This document shows positions 30,960-39,550 of a stretch of DNA of 64,000 nt, piece by piece. Under the pieces are notes generated by a model. That model saw nothing but the letters and a program-made list of their open reading frames with translations, did no database searches and was not told the origin of the DNA. Origin of the DNA: Anaeromyxobacter paludicola. Lineage in GTDB: Bacteria > Myxococcota > Myxococcia > Myxococcales > Anaeromyxobacteraceae. Location of the stretch: contig NZ_AP025592.1 in NCBI RefSeq assembly GCF_023169965.1, positions 4,526,332-4,590,331 of the forward strand, written 5' to 3'. Every line of letters starts with the position of its first letter. Position 1 is the stretch's first letter. The translations under genes and the position numbers were made by a program.

Positions 30960-31995
30960 CCACGACCCCGAGCTTCGGGCGGGACCGGGCCGGGGCCGCC
31001 GGCTTCTCCTCGGCCGACATGGCGCGGGCGTACCAGCGCCAGAGCCGGCCCACGCCGTCGCGCACCGAGACCCGCGGCTCGTAGTCGATGAGCCGCCGGG
31101 CCTTCTCGATGTCGGCCGAGGTGGTGAGGGCGTCGGAGTCGACCTTGGGCTGCGGGACGAGGTGCGCCTTGCGGCCGGCGAACTCCTCCATGCAGCGGAT
31201 GAAGTCGAGCAGGCGCACCGGCTGGCCGCGGCCGAGGTTCAGGATCTCGTACCCGAGCGGCCGGTCCAGCGCCTGGACGACGCCGCGGGCGATGTCCTCG
31301 ACGTAGGTCCAGTCGCGGAACATGTCGCCGGCGCCGTAGAGCGGGATCTGCTTCCCGGTGAAGATGCTGTCGAGCACCTTGTACGCCATCATGTCCGGCC
31401 GGTTGCGCGGGCCGTAGACGGTGAAGAAGCGCAGGACGGTGACGTCCTGGCCGTACAGGTGGTGGTAGCTGTGGGCCAGCATCTCCGCGGCCCGCTTGCT
31501 CGCGGCGTACGGCGCGAGCGGGCGGTCGGCCGGATCGGTCTCGATGAACGGCTGGATGGCGGTGTTGCCGTAGGCCGAGGACGTGGAGGCGAGGACGAAG
31601 TTCCGCACCGGCCGGCGGCGGGCCGCCTCGAGCAGGTTGAGCGTGCCGGTCAGGTTCACGTCGAGGTAGTCGTGCGGGATCTCGAGCGAGGCCCGCACGC
31701 CCACCAGCGCGGCGAGGTGGACCACCGCGTCGATGCCCTCGGCGAAGAGCTTCTCCACCAGGGCGCGGTCGCGGATGTCGCCCTCCACGAGCCGGAAGGC
31801 GGAGCCGTTCGGGCCGGAGGCGAGCTCCTCCACGTTGGCCCGCTTGTTGGCCGGCGCGTAGTACGGGTCGAAGTTGTCGAGGCCGACCACCTCGTCCCCG
31901 CGAGCGAGGAGCATGGCGCTGACGTGGCTGCCGATGAAACCGGCCGCGCCGGTGACGAGGATGCGCTGGCTCAAATCGAAGTCTCCATGGTGCAC
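30946..31995 (-). CDS. NAD-dependent UDP-sugar epimerase (UDP-glucuronate 4-epimerase-like)
   Basis: The 349-residue extended SDR has the NAD motif GAAGFIGSH, DNFDPYY (typical of UDP-glucuronate 4-epimerases), HLAALVGVRAS, catalytic STSSAYG and YAASK, and RFFTVYGPRNRPDM. It probably makes UDP-galacturonate or a related nucleotide sugar for the envelope glycan built by the neighbouring transferases. First gene of a minus-strand pair with the GT39 gene. Confidence 0.88.
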   Translation of the reverse strand: MHHGDFDLSQRILVTGAAGFIGSHVSAMLLARGDEVVGLDNFDPYYAPANKRANVEELASGPNGSAFRLVEGDIRDRALVEKLFAEGIDAVVHLAALVGVRASLEIPHDYLDVNLTGTLNLLEAARRRPVRNFVLASTSSAYGNTAIQPFIETDPADRPLAPYAASKRAAEMLAHSYHHLYGQDVTVLRFFTVYGPRNRPDMMAYKVLDSIFTGKQIPLYGAGDMFRDWTYVEDIARGVVQALDRPLGYEILNLGRGQPVRLLDFIRCMEEFAGRKAHLVPQPKVDSDALTTSADIEKARRLIDYEPRVSVRDGVGRLWRWYARAMSAEEKPAAPARSRPKLGVVDGRR

Positions 31996-32129
31996 CGCGT
32001 CAGGCTAGCCGACATGGGCGGCAGCCGAGCGTGGCTCCGCCTGGGTGTACGGTGGCGCCCTCATAGCACAACCGGGCCGCTGGGGGGACTCCCCCCGGGA
32101 AGGCCGGCGCCGACCGTCGCCACGCCGTC
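31996..32129. other. Intergenic segment with GGGGGG-ACT-CCCCCC inverted repeat
   Basis: The segment lies between the epimerase start and the hemerythrin stop. It holds a six-base G/C inverted repeat at 32082-32096 and, on the minus strand, TGCTATGAG at about 32061-32069, an extended -10-like sequence that could serve the epimerase gene. Neither is strong evidence. Confidence 0.3.
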
Positions 32130-32582
32130 TCAGGATGGATACGGCTTGTCCTTGCCGCTCGGCCGGGCCGCCTCCGGCTTCCGGTCGCGGGCGGCGAGAT
32201 ATCGGCCCAGGGGGGCGTCGTTCACCTGGATGTGGAACTTGATCCACTCCGGGATGCGCTGGCCGATCGACTCGGCCAGGACCGCGAGGTCCTCGCCGGC
32301 CTTCTCGGCCTCTGAAACCTGAAGGAAGTCCTGCATGAAGAGATCGTGGGCGGCCTTGTGGCGCGCCCGCTCGGGGTAGAGCGTCTCCTCCATCACCCGC
32401 TCCTCGCTGGAGAAGTGCCACACGAGGTAGTCGCCGAGCTTCACCACGGCGGCGTGGACCGCCTCCCGGTCGCCGGAGCCGATGGCCTCGACGGCGGCCG
32501 CCACCTGGCGCATCAGCGCCCGGTGCTCGACGTCGACCTTCTCGAAGCCGACCTCCAGATCCTTCGTGAATGACTCGCTCAT
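32130..32582 (-). CDS. Bacteriohemerythrin
   Basis: The 150-residue product has the di-iron ligand pattern of hemerythrins: VDVEHRALM (His20), WHFSSEERVMEE (His56, Glu60), HKAAHDLFMQD (His75, His79) and C-terminal WIKFHIQVND. These proteins bind O2 and are common in microaerophiles, where they may store or sense it; that would suit a diazotroph. ATG 32582 follows GGAGG. Single gene. Confidence 0.92.
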   Translation of the reverse strand: MSESFTKDLEVGFEKVDVEHRALMRQVAAAVEAIGSGDREAVHAAVVKLGDYLVWHFSSEERVMEETLYPERARHKAAHDLFMQDFLQVSEAEKAGEDLAVLAESIGQRIPEWIKFHIQVNDAPLGRYLAARDRKPEAARPSGKDKPYPS

Positions 32583-32704
32583 GCCCAGGAGGCCTCCGCC
32601 GCGAAGAACAGCAGAAGGAGGGCGCGAACGCAAGGTCCGCGGCGCGCCGGCCGGGCGCCCGGGGGACCGGCGCGGGCAGGTGTGCGGGGAGGTCGCTCCG
32701 GGGC

Positions 32705-33634
32705 CTACGCCGGCGCCCGCATCCCCGCGGGCGACCGCTCCTGCCGGGCCCGCAGGGCGAGGGTCAGGCCGAACCAGGCGCCGAGGAAGGTGACGAGCGC
32801 GGCGCCGGCGGCGGCGAGCGACGGCGCGAGCGCCTCGGACGCGCGCCACGCCACGACGAAGAGGTCCCCCGAGATCCCGAACGCGAGCGGCACCATGGCG
32901 GCGAGGACGAGCCGGCTCGCGATCCGGTGGAAGTGCTCGGTCTCCTCGCCCCGCTCCACGATCCGGTGCCAGGCGGCCGGGGTCATGAGCAGCACCACGC
33001 TGAGCGCGATGCACCCGAGGTTGCCGACGTGGAGCCAGCGCACCGCCGGCGGCAGCTCGTCGAAGCTGTCCATGAGGCTCACGGCGAACTGGAAGCCGAG
33101 GAGCGCCTGCGCGCCCGGGAGCACCATGCGAGCTTCGGTGAGGACGTGCTGGATCTTCTCGTCGAGGGGGGTGGGCTTCACGGGTTCCTCCGTCACCGGA
33201 TGCGGGCGGCGGAGCCGCACCCCGAGGGTGAGCGCGTACCAGAAGCCGGCCGCCGTGGCGCCCGCCAGGATCCCCCCCGGCAGCCGGGCCGCCCGGGAGA
33301 GCGGCGCCAGGGCGACCGCCACCTCGAGCCCGAGGGCGAGCGCGAACGGGGCGAGCGCCAGGTCGAGCACCCGGGTCGTGAAGCGGTGGACGCCCGGCGT
33401 GTCGTTCCCCCCCTCCACGAGCCGGTGGTGGGCCGCCGGCAGGACGAGCAGGCAGAAGGCGCAGAGCAGCAGGCAGAGGCTCGCGAACTTGAGCGCCTGC
33501 TCGAGGGGCAGGAGCCGCTCGAACCCCGGCTCGAAGAAGGAGCGGTAGCCGAACCCGATGAGGATCTGCGTCCCCAGGATGAGGATGCGAGCCTCGTCCA
33601 TCGCGTTCTGCACCTTGTGGGACAGGGCCGCCAT
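32705..33634 (-). CDS. Membrane protein with two DUF6328 domains
   Basis: The 309-residue product is an internal duplication: LSHKVQNAMDEARILILGTQ begins copy one and LDEKIQHVLTEARMVLPGAQ begins copy two about 155 residues later. Each copy has four membrane helices with the conserved HR(L/I)VE at a loop (AHHRLVEGG, AWHRIVERG). This fits DUF6328, usually a single domain of about 150 residues. Function unknown. ATG 33634. Confidence 0.75.
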   Translation of the reverse strand: MAALSHKVQNAMDEARILILGTQILIGFGYRSFFEPGFERLLPLEQALKFASLCLLLCAFCLLVLPAAHHRLVEGGNDTPGVHRFTTRVLDLALAPFALALGLEVAVALAPLSRAARLPGGILAGATAAGFWYALTLGVRLRRPHPVTEEPVKPTPLDEKIQHVLTEARMVLPGAQALLGFQFAVSLMDSFDELPPAVRWLHVGNLGCIALSVVLLMTPAAWHRIVERGEETEHFHRIASRLVLAAMVPLAFGISGDLFVVAWRASEALAPSLAAAGAALVTFLGAWFGLTLALRARQERSPAGMRAPA

Positions 33635-33782
33635 GCGCGCCGGATCCGGGTCCTTCCTCTCCCTGGAAGTTGCGGCCTCGCCGGGGTCCTCGCGAGCCCC
33701 ATTCCGCTTTCGGTTTTTGCACTGCCACTTACCCGGGCCCCGACCGATTCCTATCCTTCAAGCGCGAAAGGGGGAACCGACG

Positions 33783-34367
33783 GTGAACACGAGCCTCGAG
33801 ATGCAGCGCCGCGGTCCGGTCATGGTGCTCAAGCTGCACGGGCGCTTCGACGGCTCGTCGGCCTGGTCCGTGCGCAACGCGATCGAGGCGAGCCCGTCGG
33901 ACGCGTTCATCGTGGACCTCGGCGCGATCGAGGAGTTCCACGGGTTCGGGGCCGCGGTGCTGGCGGCCGGCATCACCTCGCCGCGGGCGCGGCGGGTGCG
34001 GGTGCAGGGCGTGACGGCGGAGGAGGCGCGGCTGTTCTCGAGCTTCGGCGTGGACCGGCTGCGCGTCCGGCGCGCGCTGGCGCGCCGGGCGGCCCCTCAG
34101 TGGACGAGGGCGTGCAGCACGGGCGCGATGGCGAGCGCCGGCAGGAGCGCGCCGACGCGCACGCGCCGGTCCTCGACGCCGAGCCCCGCCACCATGAGGT
34201 TCACCCCGATGCCGATGATCATGAGCCCGCCGGTGCCGGTGATGACGAGCACGCTCGGGTCGGTGGACGGATCGGGCAGCGAGGCGGCGAGCGCGCCGGC
34301 GGCGAGGCTGAGGCCGCCCTGGAGCGCGAGCACGGTGAGGGCGGAAAAGCCCACGCCGATCCCGTAG
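33783..34367 (+). CDS. STAS-domain protein with a run-on C-terminal tail
   Basis: The first 100 residues from GTG 33783 (Shine-Dalgarno GGGGGAA) form a STAS/anti-anti-sigma-like domain: MVLKLHGRFDGSSAW, FIVDLGAIEEFHGFGAAVL. The usual phospho-acceptor Ser/Thr is absent from the LGAIEEFHGFG loop. The domain ends near 34095, but no stop occurs until 34367, so the last 90 residues are antisense to the DUF554 gene and have a Ser/Thr/Arg/Pro composition unlike a fold. Either the tail is real or the stop was lost. Confidence 0.55.
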   Translation: MNTSLEMQRRGPVMVLKLHGRFDGSSAWSVRNAIEASPSDAFIVDLGAIEEFHGFGAAVLAAGITSPRARRVRVQGVTAEEARLFSSFGVDRLRVRRALARRAAPQWTRACSTGAMASAGRSAPTRTRRSSTPSPATMRFTPMPMIMSPPVPVMTSTLGSVDGSGSEAASAPAARLRPPWSASTVRAEKPTPIP

Positions 34368-34846
34368 ACGCCGGAGAGCGCGATCGACGCGATCCCGTCG
34401 AGCGCCGCCTTGAGCACCAGGATGGCGTTCTTGTGCGACAGCCCGTTCTGCAGCGACCCGACGATCGCCATCGGGCCGACGCAGAAGAGCAGGCTCGCGG
34501 TCACGAACCCCTCGGTGAACCGCCCCGAGCCGCGGAAGCGGCGCCGCAGGGTCTCGCCGAGCGACCCCAGCCGCTCCTCGATCCCGAGCGCCTCGCCGAC
34601 GAGGCCGCCGAGCGCGAGCCCGACGAGCGCCACCATCACGCCGGGGAGCCGGGCGCTCTCGATGGAGCGCAGGCTGCCCGCCATGCTGAGCCCGACGTAG
34701 GCGGTGACGAGCCCGAGCACCTGCATCAGGGTCCGGCCCATCTTCTCGGGGAGCCGCGCGCCGACGAGCAGGCCGAGGGCCGTGCCCCCCGCCACCGTCG
34801 CCACGTTCACCCAGGTCCCGCTGGTCCTCGCGAAGAGCTCGATCAC
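34097..34846 (-). CDS. DUF554 (YqgA-like) membrane protein
   Basis: The 249-residue product has seven or so helices and the DUF554 signatures TWVNVATVAGGTALGLLVG, FVTASLLFCVGPMAIVGS and GGLMIIGIGVNLM. Likely a transporter or channel of unknown substrate. It starts at GTG 34846. Its 3' end is overlapped by the run-on tail of the STAS gene. Confidence 0.88.
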   Translation of the reverse strand: MIELFARTSGTWVNVATVAGGTALGLLVGARLPEKMGRTLMQVLGLVTAYVGLSMAGSLRSIESARLPGVMVALVGLALGGLVGEALGIEERLGSLGETLRRRFRGSGRFTEGFVTASLLFCVGPMAIVGSLQNGLSHKNAILVLKAALDGIASIALSGVYGIGVGFSALTVLALQGGLSLAAGALAASLPDPSTDPSVLVITGTGGLMIIGIGVNLMVAGLGVEDRRVRVGALLPALAIAPVLHALVH

Positions 34847-34891
34847 GGTGCGGCATCCTACCCCGCGCCGGCGAAGTCGCCAGCCGCGATG

Positions 34892-35866
34892 TCAGGGCAG
34901 GAGCAGCACCGACCCCGTGGTCCGCCGCCCCTCGAGGTCGCGGTGGGCCTGGGCGGCCTCGGCGAGCGGGTAGCGCCGGCCGATCTCGGCCGCGATCTTC
35001 TTCGCGGCCACCAGCGCGAAGAGCGCCGCGGCCGCCTGCTCGAGCTCGCCGCGATCCGCGGTGTAGGCCATCACCGAGGGGCGGGTGAGGAAGAGCGAGC
35101 CCTTCACCCCGAGGGTGAGGGGGCTGACCGGCGGCACCGGGCCGGAGGCGTTCCCGAAGCTCACCATCATCCCGCGCGGCGCGAGGCAGTCGAGGGAGCC
35201 GTCGAAGGTGGCCTTCCCGACCGAGTCGTAGACCACCGGCACCCCGGCGCCGCCCGTGAGCGCCTTCACCCTCGCGGGGAAGTCCTCGCGCGTGTAGACG
35301 ACGACCTCGTCGCAGCCGTGCGCCCGCGCCAGCGCCGCCTTCTCGTCGGAGCCGACCGTGCCGATCACGCGGGCGCCGATCGCCTTCAGCCACTGGCAGG
35401 CGATGAGGCCGACCCCGCCCGCGGCGGCGTGCCAGAGCACGGTCTCGCCCGGCTTCACCGCGTGGACGCGGCGGACCAGCATCTCCACCGTGAGCCCCTT
35501 CAGCATGAGCGCGGCGGCGTCCTCGAAGGAGACGGCGTCGGGGAGCTTCACCAGCCGGTCGGCGGGGAGGACCCGCCGCTCGGAGTAGCTGCCCGGGGGG
35601 CCGCCCTGGTAGGCGACGCGGTCGCCGGCGCGCACGTGCGCGACGCCGGGGCCGACCGCCTCGACCACCCCGGCCCCCTCCACGCCGAGGCCGGCCGGGA
35701 GCGGGAGCGTGTAGAGCCCGGTGCGGTGGTAGGTGTCGACGAAGTTCACCCCGATGGCTTGGTGGCGCACCCGCGCCTGGCCGGGGCCGGGCTCCCCCAC
35801 CTCGACCTCCTCGAGCGTCAGCACCTCGGGGCCGCCGGTCTGGTGGAAGCGGATGGCTCGGCTCAT
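34892..35866 (-). CDS. NADPH:quinone oxidoreductase (QOR type)
   Basis: The 324-residue MDR-family protein has IRFHQTGGPEVL, NFVDTYHRTGLY, GVEGAGVVEAVGPGV, and the dinucleotide loop HAAAGGVGLIACQWLKAIG. No Zn-binding cysteines are present, as in quinone reductase QOR. ATG 35866; 15 bp after the paralog upstream, so a two-gene operon. Probable role: one-electron or hydride reduction of quinones or enones. Confidence 0.88.
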   Translation of the reverse strand: MSRAIRFHQTGGPEVLTLEEVEVGEPGPGQARVRHQAIGVNFVDTYHRTGLYTLPLPAGLGVEGAGVVEAVGPGVAHVRAGDRVAYQGGPPGSYSERRVLPADRLVKLPDAVSFEDAAALMLKGLTVEMLVRRVHAVKPGETVLWHAAAGGVGLIACQWLKAIGARVIGTVGSDEKAALARAHGCDEVVVYTREDFPARVKALTGGAGVPVVYDSVGKATFDGSLDCLAPRGMMVSFGNASGPVPPVSPLTLGVKGSLFLTRPSVMAYTADRGELEQAAAALFALVAAKKIAAEIGRRYPLAEAAQAHRDLEGRRTTGSVLLLP

Positions 35867-35881
35867 GTGTCCCTCCTGGAC

Positions 35882-36850
35882 TCAGTCGTGCTGCGCCACC
35901 TGCAATACCAGCTTCCCGCGGCCGTGGCCCGAGTCCATGCGCCGGTGGGCGTCGGCGACCTGCTCGAGCGGGAGCACCGCCTCGACGAGCGGCCGCACCT
36001 GTCCCCGCTCCGCCAGGCGTCCCAGCTCCTCCAGGCGGGCCGCCTCGCGGGTGAGGAAGACGCCGTGGAGCGTGAGGTTGCGCGGGTAGAGGAGGTCGAG
36101 GTCCACGCCCGGGCCGAGGATGGTGGCGAGCCGGCCGCCGGGGCGGGTGACCGGGAGCGACTCGGCGATGGTCTGGCCGCCCGCGGTCGAGAAGACGGCG
36201 TCCACGCCGCGGCCGCCGGTGAGCTCGAGCACCGCCTTCGCGACGCCGCCGCCGGTGTAGTCGAGGCAGTGGTCGGCGCCGAGCCGGTGGAGGGTGGACT
36301 GGTTCTCCGGCCCGGCGGTGGCGATGACGCGGCAGCCGGCGGCGCGCGCGATCTGCACGGCGAAGGAGCCGACCCCCCCGGCGCCGCCGTGCACGAGCAC
36401 CACCTCGCCGACCTGCACCCGCAGCCGCCGCACCAGCGCCTCGTAGGCGGTCCCGCCGGCGAGCGGCATCGACGCGGCCTGCGCGTGGCCGAGGCCGGCC
36501 GGCTTCGGGGCGACGATCGCCTCCGGGACCACCTCGTACTCGGCGTAGCTCCCGTGCGGGTTCCCGAAGATCTCCGGGGTGTAATAGACCTCGTCGCCCG
36601 GCTTGAAGCGGGTGGCGCCCGGCCCGGCCCCGGCCACCACGCCGGAGGCGTCGTAGCCGAGGATCACCGGCGGAGAGAGGCCGGCCCACGAGCCGTCGTG
36701 CCGGAGCTTCGCGTCCACCGGGTTCACGGAGGCGCAGATCACCCGGACGAGCAGCTGCCCGGGGCCGGGCGCTGGCTTCTCGACGTCCTTCAGCTCGAGG
36801 TTCTCGGGCCCGCCGAAGCGGGACAGGACTGCGGCGCGCATGGGCCCCAT
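35882..36850 (-). CDS. Zinc-independent MDR oxidoreductase
   Basis: The 322-residue product (319 if ATG 36841 is used) has MRAAVLSRFGGPENLELKDV, CASVNPVDAKLR, GYDASGVVAG and the nucleotide loop HGGAGGVGSFAVQIARAAG. Lacks zinc ligands; belongs with quinone oxidoreductases or alkenal reductases. First gene of the pair with 34892-35866. Confidence 0.85.
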   Translation of the reverse strand: MGPMRAAVLSRFGGPENLELKDVEKPAPGPGQLLVRVICASVNPVDAKLRHDGSWAGLSPPVILGYDASGVVAGAGPGATRFKPGDEVYYTPEIFGNPHGSYAEYEVVPEAIVAPKPAGLGHAQAASMPLAGGTAYEALVRRLRVQVGEVVLVHGGAGGVGSFAVQIARAAGCRVIATAGPENQSTLHRLGADHCLDYTGGGVAKAVLELTGGRGVDAVFSTAGGQTIAESLPVTRPGGRLATILGPGVDLDLLYPRNLTLHGVFLTREAARLEELGRLAERGQVRPLVEAVLPLEQVADAHRRMDSGHGRGKLVLQVAQHD

Positions 36851-36896
36851 CTACGCGCTCGCGCCGGGGCCGGCGGCGGGCTTTCGGGGCCTCGCC

Positions 36897-37043
36897 TCAG
36901 GCGGCCCGGTCGGAGTCGCGGTCGGCGTCCCAGACCACCCGCAGCTGCGGCCGCCGCGCCCGCTTCGGCTCGCGCAGCCTGCCGGCCAGCTCGGCCGCGC
37001 CCACCGCCGCCACCGCCCCCAGGATCACCAGCATCGTCGCCAT
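36897..37043 (-). CDS. Small membrane-anchored peptide (48 aa)
   Basis: From ATG 37043 (GGAG about nine bases upstream) a 48-codon frame runs to TGA at 36897. It has one hydrophobic helix (MATMLVILGAVAAVGAAELA) followed by a basic then acidic tail ending VVWDADRDSDRAA. Codon use matches the genome. No family recognised. It sits between the MDR pair and the DUF4403 gene. Confidence 0.45.
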   Translation of the reverse strand: MATMLVILGAVAAVGAAELAGRLREPKRARRPQLRVVWDADRDSDRAA

Positions 37044-37135
37044 GGTCTCGCGCTCCGCTCTTCGACGAAGCTAGGACCGGCCTCCTCCGAGGAGAAGAAG
37101 GGGCACGCAAGAGGGGGCAAGGGCTCGCCGGGCGC

Positions 37136-38548
37136 TCAAGGGCGCAGGCCCGCCACGAGCAGCTTCGCCTGCCCCTCCGCCTCGACCCGGGCCACGAGCG
37201 CGTCCTCCGCGGCCTGCACCGCCACGGGCCGCAGGCTGCGCACCTGGGCGGAGAGCGAGATCCCGGGCGCGAGCGTCCGGTTGAGCCCGGTCTCCACCTG
37301 CGACCGCAGCGCCTCGAGCCGCGGGCCGACCGCGAAGCGGCCCTTCTCGCGCAGCTTCTCGAGCAGCGTCCCGCGCAGGAGCCACTCGAGCCCGGCGGAG
37401 AGCGCGTCGCGGGTCTCGAGGCTGTAGTCGAGGTCGGCGAGCGAGATGGTGGCGGTGGCGGGGTCGTAGACGGGACGGCCCACGAGGTAGAGGTCGCCCT
37501 CGATGGGCCCGGAGGCGACGTGGGCCTTCACCACGGCGAGCCCCCCGGCGCCCGACACCGAGAGGTCGCGCACGGTGACGGTGTGCCCGCCGGCGTCGAA
37601 GGACTTCCCGGAGAGCTGGCCCGCGAGCTGCCGGTTGGCCTCGGCGTACGGGATGCGGCCGTCGAGCGCGACGTGGAACCCGGGCGCGGCGCCCTGCGAG
37701 ACCTCGAGCCGGGGGAGCGCGGGCGGGGGCTCGGCGGGGGGCGCGCCGAGGTGCACCACCGGCCTCGCGGTGAGGCCGACGGTGAAGTCCACCGACAGGC
37801 CGCGCCCGGAGAGCGGCGAGACGTGGGCGGCGCGCGGGTGGAGCAGCAGGAAGGCGTTGCCGGGGAGCGGGATGGGCTGGGCGAGCCGCTTCCAGGCCTC
37901 CTCGGCGCGGGCGCGCAGGTCGGCGGCCCGCGCCACCCGTGCGTCGAGGTCGGCCGCGGCCTTGGCGAGCTGGGGGCGCAGGTAGCCGTCGAGGTGCGGC
38001 GTCACGTCGTAGTGGAGGAAGGTGACCTGGCACGGGTCCGGGTAGGTCACGTCGAAGCGGCTGCGGGTGGCGAGCCGCCAGTCGGGCGACCAGGACGCCT
38101 CGGAGCGGAGCTCGAGCCGCACCGCCCGCGGCCGCTCCCCGATGCCGCAGCTCGCGACCCGCGGGCAGCTCTGGCCGCCGAAGGAGAGCGGGCTCTTCAG
38201 GCAGGCCTCGGCCTGGTAGCTCGCGGTGACCGCGGCGGCGAGGCGCGGGCCGTCGAGGGCGAGCTGAATCGGCGCGCGCGTGAGGGCGTACTTGATGCCC
38301 ACCCGGTCGTTCGCGACCATCGTCCAGTCGCGGGTGGCGTCGATGCGCGCGGGCACCTCCCGCTCCAGCAGCTGGGCCGCCTCGGAGAGCTCCAGGGTCA
38401 CCGGGAGCTCGAGGGTGGAGTCGGGCAGCTCCGGCAGCGGCGCGGGCGGGGCGGCGCCCGGCGACGGGATCGACAGCCGGTGGGCGCAGCCGGAGGCGAG
38501 CAGGAGGGCGGGGACGAGGAGGGCGCTCCGGAGGTGCTTCGGCATCAT
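37136..38548 (-). CDS. DUF4403 lipoprotein
   Basis: The 470-residue product has a lipoprotein signal with lipobox LASGC (Cys21). The rest matches DUF4403: two long all-beta tandem halves with SPLSGRGLSVDFTVGLTARP and the closing LRPVAVQAAEDALVARVEAEGQAKL. Family function is unknown; it would be anchored in the envelope. Starts at ATG 38548. Confidence 0.8.
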   Translation of the reverse strand: MMPKHLRSALLVPALLLASGCAHRLSIPSPGAAPPAPLPELPDSTLELPVTLELSEAAQLLEREVPARIDATRDWTMVANDRVGIKYALTRAPIQLALDGPRLAAAVTASYQAEACLKSPLSFGGQSCPRVASCGIGERPRAVRLELRSEASWSPDWRLATRSRFDVTYPDPCQVTFLHYDVTPHLDGYLRPQLAKAAADLDARVARAADLRARAEEAWKRLAQPIPLPGNAFLLLHPRAAHVSPLSGRGLSVDFTVGLTARPVVHLGAPPAEPPPALPRLEVSQGAAPGFHVALDGRIPYAEANRQLAGQLSGKSFDAGGHTVTVRDLSVSGAGGLAVVKAHVASGPIEGDLYLVGRPVYDPATATISLADLDYSLETRDALSAGLEWLLRGTLLEKLREKGRFAVGPRLEALRSQVETGLNRTLAPGISLSAQVRSLRPVAVQAAEDALVARVEAEGQAKLLVAGLRP

Positions 38549-38609
38549 GGCGCGCAGGACTACACCCCGCTGGGCGTGGGCGTCCAGGGTCGGGGCGCGC
38601 GGTCAGCGG

Positions 38610-39527
38610 CTACGCCGGCGCCAGCCCCGCCTCCTTGAGCCGGGCGGCGAGGTGGTCGACGAAGGCGCGCACCTTCGGCGGCGTGGGGCGGCCGGGGGCG
38701 AAGAGGGCCTGGATCACGCTCCGCGGCGGCAGCATGTGCGCCTCGAGGAGCGCGGTGAGCCGTCCCTCGCGCACGTCGGGGGCGACCATGAACTCGGGGA
38801 TGATCGCCACCCCGAGCCCCTCGATGGCGGCGGCGCGGATGGCGTTGCCGCTCGAGGACTCGAAGCTCCCGGTCACCGGCACGGAGTAGGGGCCGCGCGG
38901 CCCCTTGAAGCGCCACTCCTCGGTGCGGCTGACGTTGGTGTAGTGCAGGCAGTCGTGCCCGGCGAGGTCGGCGGGCCGCTGCGGCGTGCCGCGGGCGGCG
39001 AGGTACGCGGGCGAGGCCACCACCACGGTGCGGTTGCGCGAGAGCTTCCGGACCGCGAGCGTCGAGTCGGACAGCGGGGCGATCCGCACCACCACGTCGT
39101 AGCCGGAGGTGGCGGCGTCGATGAGCCGGTCCTCGAGGGAGAGGTCCACGCGCAGCCCGGGGTGGCGGGCCAGCAGGGCGGGGATGGCGGGGGCGAGGAA
39201 GAGCTCGCCGAAGGAGACCGGGCCGTTCACGCGCAGCGTGCCGAGGGGGCTCGCCGAGAGCGCCTCCACCTCCCGCTGGCCGGCCTCGGCCTCCGAGAGC
39301 GCCCGCAGCGCGTGCTCCTGCAGGACGCGCCCGGCCTCGGTGAGCGCGAGCCGCCGCGTGGTGCGCGAGAGGAGCCGCGCGCCGAGCCGCGCCTCGAGCC
39401 GCGCCACCGCCTTGCTGGCGGCCGACTTGGAGACGCCGAGCTTCCCGGCGGCGGCGGTGAAGCCGCCGGTGCGCGCGACCTCGGCGAAGACGGCGAGGTC
39501 GGAGAGCCATTCGGCGGGCGTGGGCAT
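38610..39527 (-). CDS. LysR-family transcriptional regulator
   Basis: The 305-residue product has the N-terminal winged HTH (LAVFAEVARTGGFTAAAGKLGVSKSAASKAV) and a LysR substrate-binding domain (about 92-295). It is transcribed away from the tryptophanase gene with only 23 bp between the two starts, so it almost certainly controls that gene; each promoter must lie inside the other coding region. Ligand could be an aromatic amino acid. Confidence 0.9.
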   Translation of the reverse strand: MPTPAEWLSDLAVFAEVARTGGFTAAAGKLGVSKSAASKAVARLEARLGARLLSRTTRRLALTEAGRVLQEHALRALSEAEAGQREVEALSASPLGTLRVNGPVSFGELFLAPAIPALLARHPGLRVDLSLEDRLIDAATSGYDVVVRIAPLSDSTLAVRKLSRNRTVVVASPAYLAARGTPQRPADLAGHDCLHYTNVSRTEEWRFKGPRGPYSVPVTGSFESSSGNAIRAAAIEGLGVAIIPEFMVAPDVREGRLTALLEAHMLPPRSVIQALFAPGRPTPPKVRAFVDHLAARLKEAGLAPA

Positions 39528-39550
39528 CGCTCCCCATTTACCTCTCCGTC

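Noticed and set aside
33710..33750. Sigma-54-like sequence on the minus strand (TGGCAGTGC)
   Set aside because: No GC dinucleotide stands at the -12 position with correct spacing.
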